From Pseudomonas capeferrum (GTDB taxonomy: Bacteria; Pseudomonadota; Gammaproteobacteria; Pseudomonadales; Pseudomonadaceae): a DNA stretch of 64,000 nt. The position numbers and the translations under genes are program-made. Location of the stretch: assembly GCF_013523055.1 (NCBI RefSeq), contig NZ_JAAMQM010000012.1, forward strand, positions 62,001 to 126,000. Reading direction: 5' to 3'. Shown piece after piece: positions 30,011 through 38,921 of the stretch. Numbering within the stretch: the first letter of the stretch is position 1; every line of letters starts with the position of its first letter. Under the pieces are notes generated by a model that was not told the DNA's origin, searched no databases, and saw only the letters and a list, made by a program, of their open reading frames with translations.

Positions 30011-31015
30011 TCAGTCTGCCGTGACCAGCTTGGCCGGGCCCAGATTGGCCAGGCGAACGCTGTTCTGGGTCTGTTGCAGTTCGCCCTGACTGCTCATCGG
30101 CCCCAGGCGAACCCGGTGCAGGGTCTGCTGGTTACGCACGATGGAGCTGATGAAAACGGGCGCGCTGACCATGGAGCTGAGCTTGGAGCGCAGCAGTTCG
30201 GCGGCATCGGGGTTGGCGAACGCGCCGACCTGCAGGTACATGCCACCACTGCCGTTGGGCACGCTGTTACCCGCGACCTGTACCGGCACCACGGCTGCGG
30301 CGTGCTGCTGAGGTGGTGGTGTCCACTGCTCGACCTTGCCAGTGGAAGCCGGCAGCGAAGGCGCCTGGGCCACTTGCGGCTGCTTGAGCACCATGGGCGC
30401 GCTCTGACCGCGCTCCGCCCACCACTGCTGCGGGTCGATACCCTCGACGCGCACGCGCGCGGTACCGGTCTCGGCGTAACCGAGCTTCTTGGCCGCGGCG
30501 TAGGACAGGTCGATGATACGGTCCGAGTAGAACGGACCGCGGTCATTGACCCTTAGTACCACGCTGCGACGGTTGTCCAGATTGGTCACTCGCACGTAGG
30601 CCGGCAGCGGCAGGGTCTTGTGCGCCGCGCTCATGCCGTACAGGTCATAGACCTCGCCGTTGGCGGTGTTCTGTCCATGGAACTTGGTGCCATACCAGGA
30701 GGCCGTGCCTTCGGCGCGATAGTTGCGCGATTCCTGGATGGGGTAGTAGGTCTTGCCCAGCACCGTATAAGGGTTGGCCTTGTAGTTGCCGGTATGGAGC
30801 GTCGGGGTGGCGTCGGGAATCTTGTTGATATCGACATCCCACCACGGCGCACCGTCCTTGTGGGCGCGGTTGATGTCCAGGCCAGGCTGAGACCGCACTA
30901 CATTGCCGCTTTGCGCGGTGCTGGCGGGACGGCTGGAGGAGCAGCTGGCCAGCACGAGGCCGGCGGCCACGCAAGCCATGAGCTTGAGCGAATTGGCAGA
31001 AAAGAGTACGCGCAT
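30011..31015 (-). CDS. rlpA: Septal-ring lytic transglycosylase RlpA (DPBB and SPOR domains)
   Basis: Outer-membrane lipoprotein that cleaves denuded glycan strands and promotes daughter-cell separation in pseudomonads. The 334 residues carry a lipobox (LVLASC, Cys25), the double-psi beta-barrel domain (about 100-195: EGTASWYGTKFHGQNTANGEVYDLYGMSAAHKTLPLP, RVNDRGPFYSDRIIDLSYAAAKKLGY), a Pro/Gln linker and a C-terminal SPOR domain (about 258-334, LQVGAFANPDAAELLRSKL). The start shares one base with the mltB stop (TAATG), coupling the two hydrolases. Confidence 0.93.
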   Translation of the reverse strand: MRVLFSANSLKLMACVAAGLVLASCSSSRPASTAQSGNVVRSQPGLDINRAHKDGAPWWDVDINKIPDATPTLHTGNYKANPYTVLGKTYYPIQESRNYRAEGTASWYGTKFHGQNTANGEVYDLYGMSAAHKTLPLPAYVRVTNLDNRRSVVLRVNDRGPFYSDRIIDLSYAAAKKLGYAETGTARVRVEGIDPQQWWAERGQSAPMVLKQPQVAQAPSLPASTGKVEQWTPPPQQHAAAVVPVQVAGNSVPNGSGGMYLQVGAFANPDAAELLRSKLSSMVSAPVFISSIVRNQQTLHRVRLGPMSSQGELQQTQNSVRLANLGPAKLVTAD

Positions 31016-32025
31016 TACTTGACGCCCCGTGCTTGAAGCAACTGGTCCGAGAGCTGATGTACCGCCATCGCGTACATCACGCTGCGGTTATAGCGAGTGA
31101 TCGCGTAGAAATTCTTCAGGCCAAGCCAGTACTCTGGACCGCTCTCACCTTCCAGCCGGAAAGCGGTAACCATCAGGTCATCCGGCAGCGGATCCTGAGT
31201 GGTCCAGCCCAGCGCCCTGAGCTCTGCCACCGACCTGGCCGGTTCGATACCCGGCGTCAGGCCTTCGTCGACCCGTTCTCCGACGACCACGGCGCGACTG
31301 ACCACCGGCTCGCCGGCGACCCAGCCATGTCGCTTGAAGTAGCTGGCCACGCTGCCGATCGCATCGTCCGGGTTGGTCCAGATATTGATATGGCCATCGC
31401 CGTCGAAATCCACGGCATAGGCACGAAAGCTGCTCGGCATGAACTGCGGCAGCCCCATCGCTCCGGCGTAGGAACCCTTGAGGGTGAGCGGATCGAGCTG
31501 CTCCTCGCGCGACAGCAAGAGGAACTCGCGTAGCTCCTTGCGGAAGAATTCGGCGCGGGGTGGGTAGTCGAAGCCCAACGTGGAAAGCGCATCGATGACC
31601 CGGAAATTGCCCGTATTGCGTCCGAAGAAGGTCTCGACGCCGATGATCGCCACGATCACCTGGGCCGGCACGCCATACTCCTGCTCGGCCCGAGCCAGGG
31701 TCGCCTCGTGCTGACGCCAGAAGTCGACACCCCGGGCGATGCGCGCGTCGGTGATGAACATGGGACGATATTCCTTCCACGGCTTGACCCGCTCGGCCGG
31801 ACGCGAAATCGCATCGAGGATCGACTGCTTGCGCTGCACCTCGCGGAAGACACCCATCAGCTGTTCGCCGGCGAATCCGTAGTCGCGGGTCATTTCACCG
31901 ACGAACTCGGCCACTTGGGGCGAACCATCATAGTCGCCGGCATTGGCCTGTTGGACAGCGCCGAACAGACCCAGCGCACCGATCCACGGTACACAACGGG
32001 CAGTCCAGCCACGCACTGCTTGCAT
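31015..32025 (-). CDS. mltB: Lytic murein transglycosylase B
   Basis: Endolytic murein transglycosylase. The 336 residues comprise a signal sequence (MQAVRGWTARC...VQQANA) and the SLT_2 domain with catalytic Glu131 (IIGVETFFGRN), GSYAGAMGLPQFMPSSFRAYAVDFDGDGHINIW and C-terminal YAITRYNRSVMYAMAV. It has no Cys in a classical lipobox position, so it may be periplasmic rather than anchored. The start at 32025 is favoured by AAGGTGAAG; an alternative ATG at 32061 would overlap rodA by 19 bp. Part of the mrdA-rodA-mltB-rlpA chain. Confidence 0.92.
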   Translation of the reverse strand: MQAVRGWTARCVPWIGALGLFGAVQQANAGDYDGSPQVAEFVGEMTRDYGFAGEQLMGVFREVQRKQSILDAISRPAERVKPWKEYRPMFITDARIARGVDFWRQHEATLARAEQEYGVPAQVIVAIIGVETFFGRNTGNFRVIDALSTLGFDYPPRAEFFRKELREFLLLSREEQLDPLTLKGSYAGAMGLPQFMPSSFRAYAVDFDGDGHINIWTNPDDAIGSVASYFKRHGWVAGEPVVSRAVVVGERVDEGLTPGIEPARSVAELRALGWTTQDPLPDDLMVTAFRLEGESGPEYWLGLKNFYAITRYNRSVMYAMAVHQLSDQLLQARGVK

Positions 32026-32042
32026 GAAATTCTTCACCTTAT

Positions 32043-33188
32043 TCAAACTTGTGCGATCCATTTGCGGTGGGTATGGATCGACATCAGAACGCCAAACGCT
32101 GACAGCAGCGTCACCAACGAAGTTCCGCCATAGCTGATGAAGGGCAGCGGCACGCCCACGACAGGCAACAGGCCGCTGACCATACCGATATTGACGAACA
32201 CGTATACAAAGAAGGTCATGGTCAGACTGCCCGCGAGCAGCTTGCCAAACAAGGTCTGTGCCTGGGCTGTGATCACCAGGCCCCGACCGATCAGTAACAA
32301 GTAGATGAGCAACAAAGCGCAGATGCCGACCAGGCCGAACTCCTCGCCCAACACCGCGATGATGAAGTCTGTGTGGCTCTCTGGAAGGAAGTCCAGGTGC
32401 GACTGGGTGCCCAGCAGCCAACCCTTGCCGAAGACCCCGCCCGAGCCGATCGCGGCCTTGGACTGGATGATGTTCCAGCCAGTGCCCAGCGGATCGCTTT
32501 CCGGGTCGAGGAAGGTCAGCACGCGCTGTTTCTGATAATCGTGCATGACGAAGAACCACATGGCTACCGCCACTGGAACCGCCGCCGCCAGCACGCTGAT
32601 GATCCACCGCCAGCGCAGCCCGCCCATGAACAATACGAACGCACCGGAAGCCAGGATCAGCAGCGATGTTCCCAGGTCCGGCTGGCGGACGATAAGGATG
32701 AAGGGCACGCCGATCAACGCCAGGCTGATCATCACGTGCTTGAGGTGCGGTGGAAGCGTGCGCTTGGACAGGTACCAGGCGATGGTCGCCGGCATGATGA
32801 TCTTCATGAATTCCGAGGGCTGGAAGCGGATGACCCCGGGTATGTTGATCCAGCGGGTGGCGCCCATGGCGTTGTGGCCCATGACGTCCACCACGACCAG
32901 CAGCAGCACCCCGCACAGGTAGGCCAGGGGTACCCAGCGTGCCATGAAGCGCGGTTCGAGCTGAGCGATGACGAACATCGACACCAGACCGATGCCGAAC
33001 GAGGTCGCCTGCTTTAGCAGCAGATCCCAGTTCTTGCCGCTTGCCGAATACAGCACGAACAGGCTGCCGGCCGCCAAGGTCAGCAGGATGACCAGCAGGG
33101 GCCCGTCGATGTGGATGCGCTGCAGGAAGCTGGCGCGTCGACGCATCACGTCCTCGCTGGAGAGCATGCGATCGAAATTACTCTTCAC
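32043..33188 (-). CDS. rodA: Rod-shape SEDS peptidoglycan glycosyltransferase RodA
   Basis: Polymerises glycan strands for cell elongation as partner of PBP2. The 381 residues have about ten transmembrane helices and SEDS signatures RWINIPGVIRFQPSEFMKIIMP (with the conserved Glu/Lys loop), and GVFGKGWLLGTQSHLDFLPESHTDFIIAVLGEEFG with the catalytic Asp loop. The start codon is GTG, preceded by AGGAAAC, and overlaps the mrdA stop as GTGA, a 4-base overlap that couples synthesis of the two partner enzymes. Confidence 0.96.
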   Translation of the reverse strand: MKSNFDRMLSSEDVMRRRASFLQRIHIDGPLLVILLTLAAGSLFVLYSASGKNWDLLLKQATSFGIGLVSMFVIAQLEPRFMARWVPLAYLCGVLLLVVVDVMGHNAMGATRWINIPGVIRFQPSEFMKIIMPATIAWYLSKRTLPPHLKHVMISLALIGVPFILIVRQPDLGTSLLILASGAFVLFMGGLRWRWIISVLAAAVPVAVAMWFFVMHDYQKQRVLTFLDPESDPLGTGWNIIQSKAAIGSGGVFGKGWLLGTQSHLDFLPESHTDFIIAVLGEEFGLVGICALLLIYLLLIGRGLVITAQAQTLFGKLLAGSLTMTFFVYVFVNIGMVSGLLPVVGVPLPFISYGGTSLVTLLSAFGVLMSIHTHRKWIAQV

Positions 33189-35074
33189 TGTGACGTTTCC
33201 TGGGCGACGGAGGGCGGAGCAAACTCCTGTTTGAGGGTACCGTTCTCGTCGAGCAGCCAGGCGTCCATGACCTGGCGCAGCACAGGCGCTGCCACCCCGG
33301 AACCGGACTCGCCGTTTTCGACCATGACCGAAATCACGATCTTCGGCGCCTCGGCCGGGCCGAAGCCGACGAACAGCGCATGGTCGCGGTGACGCTCCTG
33401 CAGTTTGTTACGGTCGTACTTCTCGCCTTGCTTGATCGCCACCACCTGGGCGGTGCCGCTCTTGCCGGCGATGCGGTACTGCGCGCCGGCAGCCGCCTTG
33501 CGCGCGGTGCCCCGGGCGTTGTGCATCACCTGCTCCATGCCGTGGGTAACCTTGGCCCAGTCGGACTTGTCGCGCAGGACGATGTCGGGCATGGGGTTGT
33601 CGTCCACCGGTGGCTGGCCTTCGATGGTCTTGGCCAGATGGGGCCGATTCCACTTGCCCTTGTTGGCGATCAACGCGATGGCCTGGGCCAGCTGCAGCGG
33701 CGTGGCCTGCATGTAGCCCTGGCCGATGCCGAGAATCAGGGTTTCTCCGGGGAACCAGGCCTGGCGGCGGTTGGCGCGTTTCCATTCGCGCGACGGCATC
33801 AGACCGGACGACTCCTCGAACATGTCCAGGGACACTTTCTGCCCGATGCCGAACCGGTTCATGTAGGTCGAAAGGCGATCAATGCCCATCTTGTGCGCGA
33901 GGTCGTAGAAGTAGGTGTCATTGGACCGCATGATCGCCGTGTCCAGGTCGACCCAGCCGTCCCCGCTGCGGTTCCAGTTGCGGTACTTGTGGTCATAGTT
34001 GGGCAGCTGGTAGTAACCCGGGTCGAAGACCCGACTGCTGGCGGTAATCACGCCACTGTCCAGGCCGGCCACCGCCACCGCTGGCTTGATCGTCGACCCT
34101 GGAGGATAGAGACCGCGCAGGACGCGGTTGAACAGCGGTCGGTCGATCGAATCGCGCAGCTCGGCATAGGCCTTGAAGCTGATGCCAGTGACGAACAGGT
34201 TGGGATCGAAGCTTGGCTGGCTGACCATCGCCAGCACTTCGCCGGTGCGTGGGTCGAGCGCCACGACGGCGCCACGACGCCCACCCAGCGCCGCTTCAGC
34301 GGCCTCCTGCAGCTTGATGTCCAGGCTCAGGACGATATCCTTGCCGGGAATCGGGTCAGTGCGCTTGAGCACACGCAGCACACGTCCGCGCGCGTTGGTC
34401 TCGACTTCCTCGTACCCGACCTGGCCGTGCAGCTGAGCCTCGTAGAAACGCTCGATCCCGGTCTTGCCGATATGGTGAGTACCGCTGTAGTTGACCGGGT
34501 CGAGGGTCTTCAGCTCTTTCTCGTTGATCCGTCCCACGTAGCCCACCGAATGCGCGAAGTGCGCCCCTTGCGGGTAATGCCGCACCAGTTGCGCGACCAC
34601 TTCAACACCCGGCAGACGGAACTGGTTCACGGCCACGCGCGCGATCTGCTCTTCGTTCAGCTCGAACAGGATCGGCACCGGCTCGAACGGCCGTCGCCCC
34701 TGGCGCATGCGCTTCTCGAACAAGGCTCGATCATCGGGCGTCAGCTCCAACACCTCGATGATCGCGTCCAGTACTTCCTCCCATTTGCCGGCGCGCTCGC
34801 GGGTCATGGTCAGGCTGAAGCTGGGACGGTTGTCCGCGATGATCACCCCATTGCGGTCGAAGATCAGCCCACGGGTGGGCGGAATCGGCTGCACGTGCAC
34901 CCGATTGTTCTCCGACAGCGTGGAGTGATAGTCGTACTGGATCACCTGGAGGAAATACAGCCGGGCGATGAGCACGCAGATCAGCAGCATGATCGCTACC
35001 GCGCCGACCACGACACGATTGCGCACCAGGCGGGCGTCCTTCTCGTGGTCTTTGAGACGTATCGGTTGCGACAT
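33185..35074 (-). CDS. mrdA: Penicillin-binding protein 2 (elongation transpeptidase)
   Basis: Monofunctional transpeptidase of the elongasome. The 629 residues have an N-terminal transmembrane anchor (about 20-42), a dimerisation/pedestal domain (RGLIFDRNGVIIADN at 69-82), and the transpeptidase domain with Ser327-x-x-Lys330 (PPGSTIKPAVAV), SND (MRSNDTYFYDLAH) and KSGTAQ. Length matches E. coli PBP2 (633). It starts 18 bp after rlmH stops and its stop is within the rodA start. Confidence 0.96.
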   Translation of the reverse strand: MSQPIRLKDHEKDARLVRNRVVVGAVAIMLLICVLIARLYFLQVIQYDYHSTLSENNRVHVQPIPPTRGLIFDRNGVIIADNRPSFSLTMTRERAGKWEEVLDAIIEVLELTPDDRALFEKRMRQGRRPFEPVPILFELNEEQIARVAVNQFRLPGVEVVAQLVRHYPQGAHFAHSVGYVGRINEKELKTLDPVNYSGTHHIGKTGIERFYEAQLHGQVGYEEVETNARGRVLRVLKRTDPIPGKDIVLSLDIKLQEAAEAALGGRRGAVVALDPRTGEVLAMVSQPSFDPNLFVTGISFKAYAELRDSIDRPLFNRVLRGLYPPGSTIKPAVAVAGLDSGVITASSRVFDPGYYQLPNYDHKYRNWNRSGDGWVDLDTAIMRSNDTYFYDLAHKMGIDRLSTYMNRFGIGQKVSLDMFEESSGLMPSREWKRANRRQAWFPGETLILGIGQGYMQATPLQLAQAIALIANKGKWNRPHLAKTIEGQPPVDDNPMPDIVLRDKSDWAKVTHGMEQVMHNARGTARKAAAGAQYRIAGKSGTAQVVAIKQGEKYDRNKLQERHRDHALFVGFGPAEAPKIVISVMVENGESGSGVAAPVLRQVMDAWLLDENGTLKQEFAPPSVAQETSQ

Positions 35075-35091
35075 CGGGAAGGCTTACAGGC

Positions 35092-35559
35092 TCATTTGTG
35101 GTAGGGATGCCCGGACAGCACGGTCCAGGCACGGTACAGCTGTTCGCCGATCAGTATCCGCACCAGAGGATGCGGCAACGTCAGCGGCGACAACGACCAG
35201 CGTTGTTCGCTGCGCGCACAGACTTCCGGAGCCAGCCCTTCCGGGCCTCCCACCATGAAATTGACCGTACGCGAATCCAGCCGCCAGCGATCGAGCTCTA
35301 CCGCCAACTGCTCGGTGCTCCAGGGCTTGCCATGGACCTCGAGAGTGACGATGCGTTCACCGGGCTGGACCTTGCTCAGCATGGCCTCGCCCTCCTGACG
35401 AATCAGACGAGCGACATCGGCATTCTTGCCCCGGGTATTGAGCGCGATTTCCACCAGCTCCAACGACAGCTCGGGAGGCAGGCGCTTGGCATATTCATGC
35501 CAACCGTCCTCCACCCAGCGAGGCATGCGCGAGCCCACCGCAATCAGACGTAGACGCAC
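35092..35559 (-). CDS. rlmH: 23S rRNA (pseudouridine1915-N3)-methyltransferase RlmH
   Basis: SPOUT-class methyltransferase modifying pseudouridine 1915 in helix 69 of 23S rRNA. The 155 residues match E. coli RlmH in length (155) and carry [42 protein letters not shown] and the SAM-knot motif [13 protein letters not shown], with the C-terminal [28 protein letters not shown]. Start codon GTG. It lies 9 bp downstream of rsfS, giving the frequent nadD-rsfS-rlmH-mrdA order. Confidence 0.96.
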   Translation of the reverse strand: MRLRLIAVGSRMPRWVEDGWHEYAKRLPPELSLELVEIALNTRGKNADVARLIRQEGEAMLSKVQPGERIVTLEVHGKPWSTEQLAVELDRWRLDSRTVNFMVGGPEGLAPEVCARSEQRWSLSPLTLPHPLVRILIGEQLYRAWTVLSGHPYHK

Positions 35560-35568
35560 AGCGCTTGC

Positions 35569-35988
35569 TCAGCCCCGATCCTTGAGGTTTTCGGCGTAGC
35601 TGTGGGTGTTCTCCGGATTGTGGTGCTTGCCATCGGCGGCACGACTCTGCTCGGCGCCTGCCCACAGACGCTCCAGGTCATAGAACTGACGGGCGGCAGC
35701 GGTCATCATGTGCACGATGACATCGTTCAGGTCCAGGAGTACCCAATCGCTGTCGCCCTTGCCTTCTTCGCTCAGCGGCTGCACGCCCTTGGCCTTCACC
35801 GCTTCACGTACCTTTTCCAGCATCGCGTTGATCTGGCGGTTGGAGGTACCGGTGGCAATGATCATGTAGTCGGTCAGGCTGTGCTTCTCGCGCACGTCGA
35901 TGACCTGGATATCCTGGGCCTTGACGTCTTCCAGCGCCGCCGTGGTCAGTTGGACCAGTTCTTCGCCATAGATTTTCTGCTTTGTCAT
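35569..35988 (-). CDS. rsfS: Ribosomal silencing factor RsfS
   Basis: Binds uL14 of the 50S subunit and blocks subunit joining under nutrient limitation. The 139 residues include the RsfS core EDVKAQDIQVIDVREKHSLTDYMIIATGTSNRQINAMLEKVREAVKAKG and DSDWVLLDLNDVIVHMMTAAARQFYDLERLW. A 25-residue C-terminal tail (AADGKHHNPENTHSYAENLKDRG) is longer than in E. coli. I chose MTKQKIYGEELV as the start; the frame's upstream part overlaps nothing homologous. Gap to nadD is 44 bp. Confidence 0.94.
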   Translation of the reverse strand: MTKQKIYGEELVQLTTAALEDVKAQDIQVIDVREKHSLTDYMIIATGTSNRQINAMLEKVREAVKAKGVQPLSEEGKGDSDWVLLDLNDVIVHMMTAAARQFYDLERLWAGAEQSRAADGKHHNPENTHSYAENLKDRG

Positions 35989-36032
35989 ATAAAACTCGTT
36001 CAACTCATTAAATGAGGCGCCCTGCGGCACCT

Positions 36033-36674
36033 TCAGTTCGGCGCACGGTAAAGGTCGTGCGCATCGATATAGGCCAGTACTGCGTCCGGCACCAGAAACC
36101 GCACCGACTTGCCACTGGCCAGCAGCTGTCGGATCTGGGTGGCCGACACCGCGAGCGGGGTCTGCCAGACGAATGATATGTGCCCCCCGGGCCCAGCCAG
36201 GTCCGTGGGGTCGCTTTGCGAACGCGCCGCCAGGAGGTTGCGCAGCGCGTCGGGAGGTTCTACATCGGCATCAGGCCGCTGCAGCACCAGGATATGGCAA
36301 TGCTGCAACAGCTCTTCCCAGCGATGCCAGCCAGGCAGACCGCAGAATGCGTCCCAGCCCAGCACCAGGAACAGCTGGTCGTGCGCCGCCAGCTCGCCGC
36401 GGATCGACTCCAGGGTGTCGATGGTATACGACGGCTTGTCCCGCGCCAGCTCGCGATCATCCACGCTCAGCCAATCGACGCCCTCAACCGCCCGGGTCAC
36501 CATCGCCAGGCGATTCTCGGGAGTCACTTGCGGGGTATCGCGGTGCGGCGGCCGGGCGTTGGGTAGCAGACGCAGTTCGTCCAGGCTCATGAACTCGGCC
36601 ACTTCCAGCGCCCCGCGCAGATGGCCGATATGCACCGGATCGAAGGTGCCGCCGAGAATCCCGACGCGACGCAC
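36033..36674 (-). CDS. nadD: Nicotinate-mononucleotide adenylyltransferase
   Basis: Makes nicotinate adenine dinucleotide in NAD synthesis. The nucleotidyltransferase motif [11 protein letters not shown] sits at residues 8-18 and [27 protein letters not shown] near the C-terminus. Start choice: an ATG at 36725 would extend the protein by 17 residues into proA, but homology begins at VRRVGILGG, and the GTG at 36674 has CAGGGG seven bases upstream, sits 20 bp after the proA stop and gives 213 residues, the E. coli length. I therefore prefer GTG. Confidence 0.92.
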   Translation of the reverse strand: MRRVGILGGTFDPVHIGHLRGALEVAEFMSLDELRLLPNARPPHRDTPQVTPENRLAMVTRAVEGVDWLSVDDRELARDKPSYTIDTLESIRGELAAHDQLFLVLGWDAFCGLPGWHRWEELLQHCHILVLQRPDADVEPPDALRNLLAARSQSDPTDLAGPGGHISFVWQTPLAVSATQIRQLLASGKSVRFLVPDAVLAYIDAHDLYRAPN

Positions 36675-36693
36675 AACCGGCCCCTGGCTCAAC

Positions 36694-37965
36694 TCAGCAG
36701 GATTCCTGGCCGCGCAGCTGACCATCGCCGATGACCACGTACTTCTCGCAGGTCAGGCCTTCGAGGCCGACCGGCCCGCGAGCATGCAGCTTGTCGGTGG
36801 AAATGCCGATCTCGGCGCCCAGGCCGTACTCGAAACCATCGGCAAAGCAGGTTGGGGTATTGAGCATGACCGAGGCCGAATCGACCTCGGCCATGAAGCG
36901 ACGGGCCAGGCCCTGGTGCTCGGTGACGATCGAATCGGTATGGTGCGAGCCGTAGCGATTGATGTGTTCGATGGCCGCATCCAGGCCATCGACCACGCGG
37001 ATCGACAGAATGGCAGCCAGGTACTCGGTATGCCAGTCCTCTTCGCCGGCAGGCAGTGCCTCGATCAGGTCACGGGTGCCTGCGCAGCCGCGCAGCTCGA
37101 CGCCTTTCTCCTGGAAGCGGCGGGCCATTTCCGGCAGGAAGGCCGCGGCCACGCGCTGATCGACCAACAGGGTCTCCATGGCGCCGCAGATGCCGTACCG
37201 GTAGGTCTTGGCATTGAAAGCGATGGCCCAGGCCTTTTCCAGGTCGGCGTGCTCGGCCACATAGACATGGCAGATGCCGTCCAGGTGCTTGATCACCGGC
37301 ACGCGCGCATCGCGGCTGATGCGCTCGATCAGGCCACGGCCACCGCGCGGGACGATCACATCGACGTATTCAGGCATGCCGATCAGCGCGCCTACCGCTT
37401 CCCGGTCAGTGGTCTCGACCACCTGCACGACCGCCGCCGGCAGGCCTGCCTCGGCCAGGCCGCGCTGGATGCACGCGGCGATGGCGCGGTTGGAGTGAAT
37501 GGCTTCGGAGCCGCCTCGCAGGATGGTGGCGTTACCGGACTTCAGGCACAGGCTGGCCGCGTCGATGGTCACATTGGGGCGTGACTCGTAGATGATGCCG
37601 ATGACACCCAGCGGCACGCGCATCTTGCCCACCTGGATGCCCGAAGGTCGGTAGCTCATGTCTCGCACGGCGCCGACGGGGTCCGGCAGATTGGCGACCT
37701 GGCGCAAACCGAGGATCATGCCGTCGATGCGCGCCGGCGTCAGCGCCAGGCGGTCCAGCAATGCGGCTTCGAGGCCATTGGCGCGGCCGGCGGCCAAGTC
37801 CTGTTCGTTGGCTGCAGCCAGCTCGTCGCGGGCAGCGTCCAGCGCCTGGGCAGCGGCCTGCAAGGCACGGTTCTTCTGTGCGGTGCTGGCTCGCGCGATC
37901 ACGCGGGAAGCTTCACGGGCGGCGCGACCCAGGCGGGTCATGTAGTCAAGAACGGACTCGGTCAT
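36694..37965 (-). CDS. proA: Gamma-glutamyl phosphate reductase
   Basis: NADPH-dependent second step of proline synthesis (glutamyl 5-phosphate to glutamate-5-semialdehyde). The 423 residues have the aldehyde-dehydrogenase-like fold with [39 protein letters not shown], and the catalytic Cys260 in [14 protein letters not shown]. The conserved N-terminus [21 protein letters not shown] supports the ATG. proB is not in this window. Gene order proA-nadD-rsfS is the usual pseudomonad arrangement. Confidence 0.95.
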   Translation of the reverse strand: MTESVLDYMTRLGRAAREASRVIARASTAQKNRALQAAAQALDAARDELAAANEQDLAAGRANGLEAALLDRLALTPARIDGMILGLRQVANLPDPVGAVRDMSYRPSGIQVGKMRVPLGVIGIIYESRPNVTIDAASLCLKSGNATILRGGSEAIHSNRAIAACIQRGLAEAGLPAAVVQVVETTDREAVGALIGMPEYVDVIVPRGGRGLIERISRDARVPVIKHLDGICHVYVAEHADLEKAWAIAFNAKTYRYGICGAMETLLVDQRVAAAFLPEMARRFQEKGVELRGCAGTRDLIEALPAGEEDWHTEYLAAILSIRVVDGLDAAIEHINRYGSHHTDSIVTEHQGLARRFMAEVDSASVMLNTPTCFADGFEYGLGAEIGISTDKLHARGPVGLEGLTCEKYVVIGDGQLRGQESC

Positions 37966-38224
37966 GGGCTCAGTGTCTTGCCGAAGGGGAAATCGGCTGA
38001 TTATAACTGCCGCATCGGTGTACGCCCAGCGGTGGGTGGCGGATGGTAGGGTATGTATGTGTTGATCGTGTAGGAAAGATGTATCTTGTGGTGACGAAAT
38101 TTCCCATTGCCGCCTGCCTCGGCCTGTCATGGGCCTACTGCTCACACGCGAGGCAATACGCGGTTCAGCTTTGTCAGAGATGGAACTTGCCATGATCTTC
38201 CCCCCATCGCCCGACGCTGGCGAC

Positions 38225-38917
38225 ATGCCCGCTCCCTCACCCTGCCCGGCTCGCGCCTTGCCCGACGGTTTTTTCGATCGCGATGCCCAGACGCTTGCCA
38301 AGGCGCTGCTCGGCAAGGTTATCCGTCATCGCCAGGGTGATCTGTGGCTGGCGGCTCGAATCATCGAGACCGAGGCCTACTACCTGACCGACAAGGGCAG
38401 CCACGCGTCCCTCGGTTTCACGGAAAAGCGCAAGGCGCTGTTTCTCGATGGAGGACACATCTACATGTACTACGCCCGCGGCGGCGACTCGTTGAACTTC
38501 AGCGCCCAAGACCCGGGCAATGCAGTGCTGATCAAGTCGGCCTATCCCTGGGTCGACGCCCTCTCCGATGACAACAGCCTGGCGCAGATGCAGCTGAACA
38601 ACCCTGACGCCAGTGGCCAGGTGCGCCCGCCCGAACGTCTCTGTGCCGGCCAGACCCTGCTCTGCCGCGCCCTCGGGCTGAAGGTGCCGCAGTGGGATGC
38701 CCAGCGCTTCGACCCGGATCGGCTGTATGTCGAAGATTGCGGTAGCGTTGTGAAACACATTATTCAGACCACGCGGCTTGGGATTCCCCATGGCCGCGAC
38801 GAACATCTGCTCTACCGTTTCGTCGATGCCGACTATGCTCGCTTTTGCACGCGCAACCCGCTGCGTCGGGGGCAAGTCGAAGGGCGGGACTTTTTCATTC
38901 TGGAACAAGGAAGCTGA
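38225..38917 (+). CDS. 3-methyladenine DNA glycosylase (MPG/AAG family)
   Basis: Base-excision repair glycosylase of the eukaryotic AAG type. The 230 residues show [61 protein letters not shown], including the catalytic Glu of the ETEAY motif and the intercalating-Tyr region. Start: the frame is open to 38129, with ATGs at 38179, 38192 and 38225. Homology supports [22 protein letters not shown], although a clear Shine-Dalgarno is lacking for any. It lies 4 bp upstream of the DedA-PAP2 gene and may be co-transcribed. Confidence 0.88.
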   Translation: MPAPSPCPARALPDGFFDRDAQTLAKALLGKVIRHRQGDLWLAARIIETEAYYLTDKGSHASLGFTEKRKALFLDGGHIYMYYARGGDSLNFSAQDPGNAVLIKSAYPWVDALSDDNSLAQMQLNNPDASGQVRPPERLCAGQTLLCRALGLKVPQWDAQRFDPDRLYVEDCGSVVKHIIQTTRLGIPHGRDEHLLYRFVDADYARFCTRNPLRRGQVEGRDFFILEQGS

Positions 38918-38921
38918 AAAC

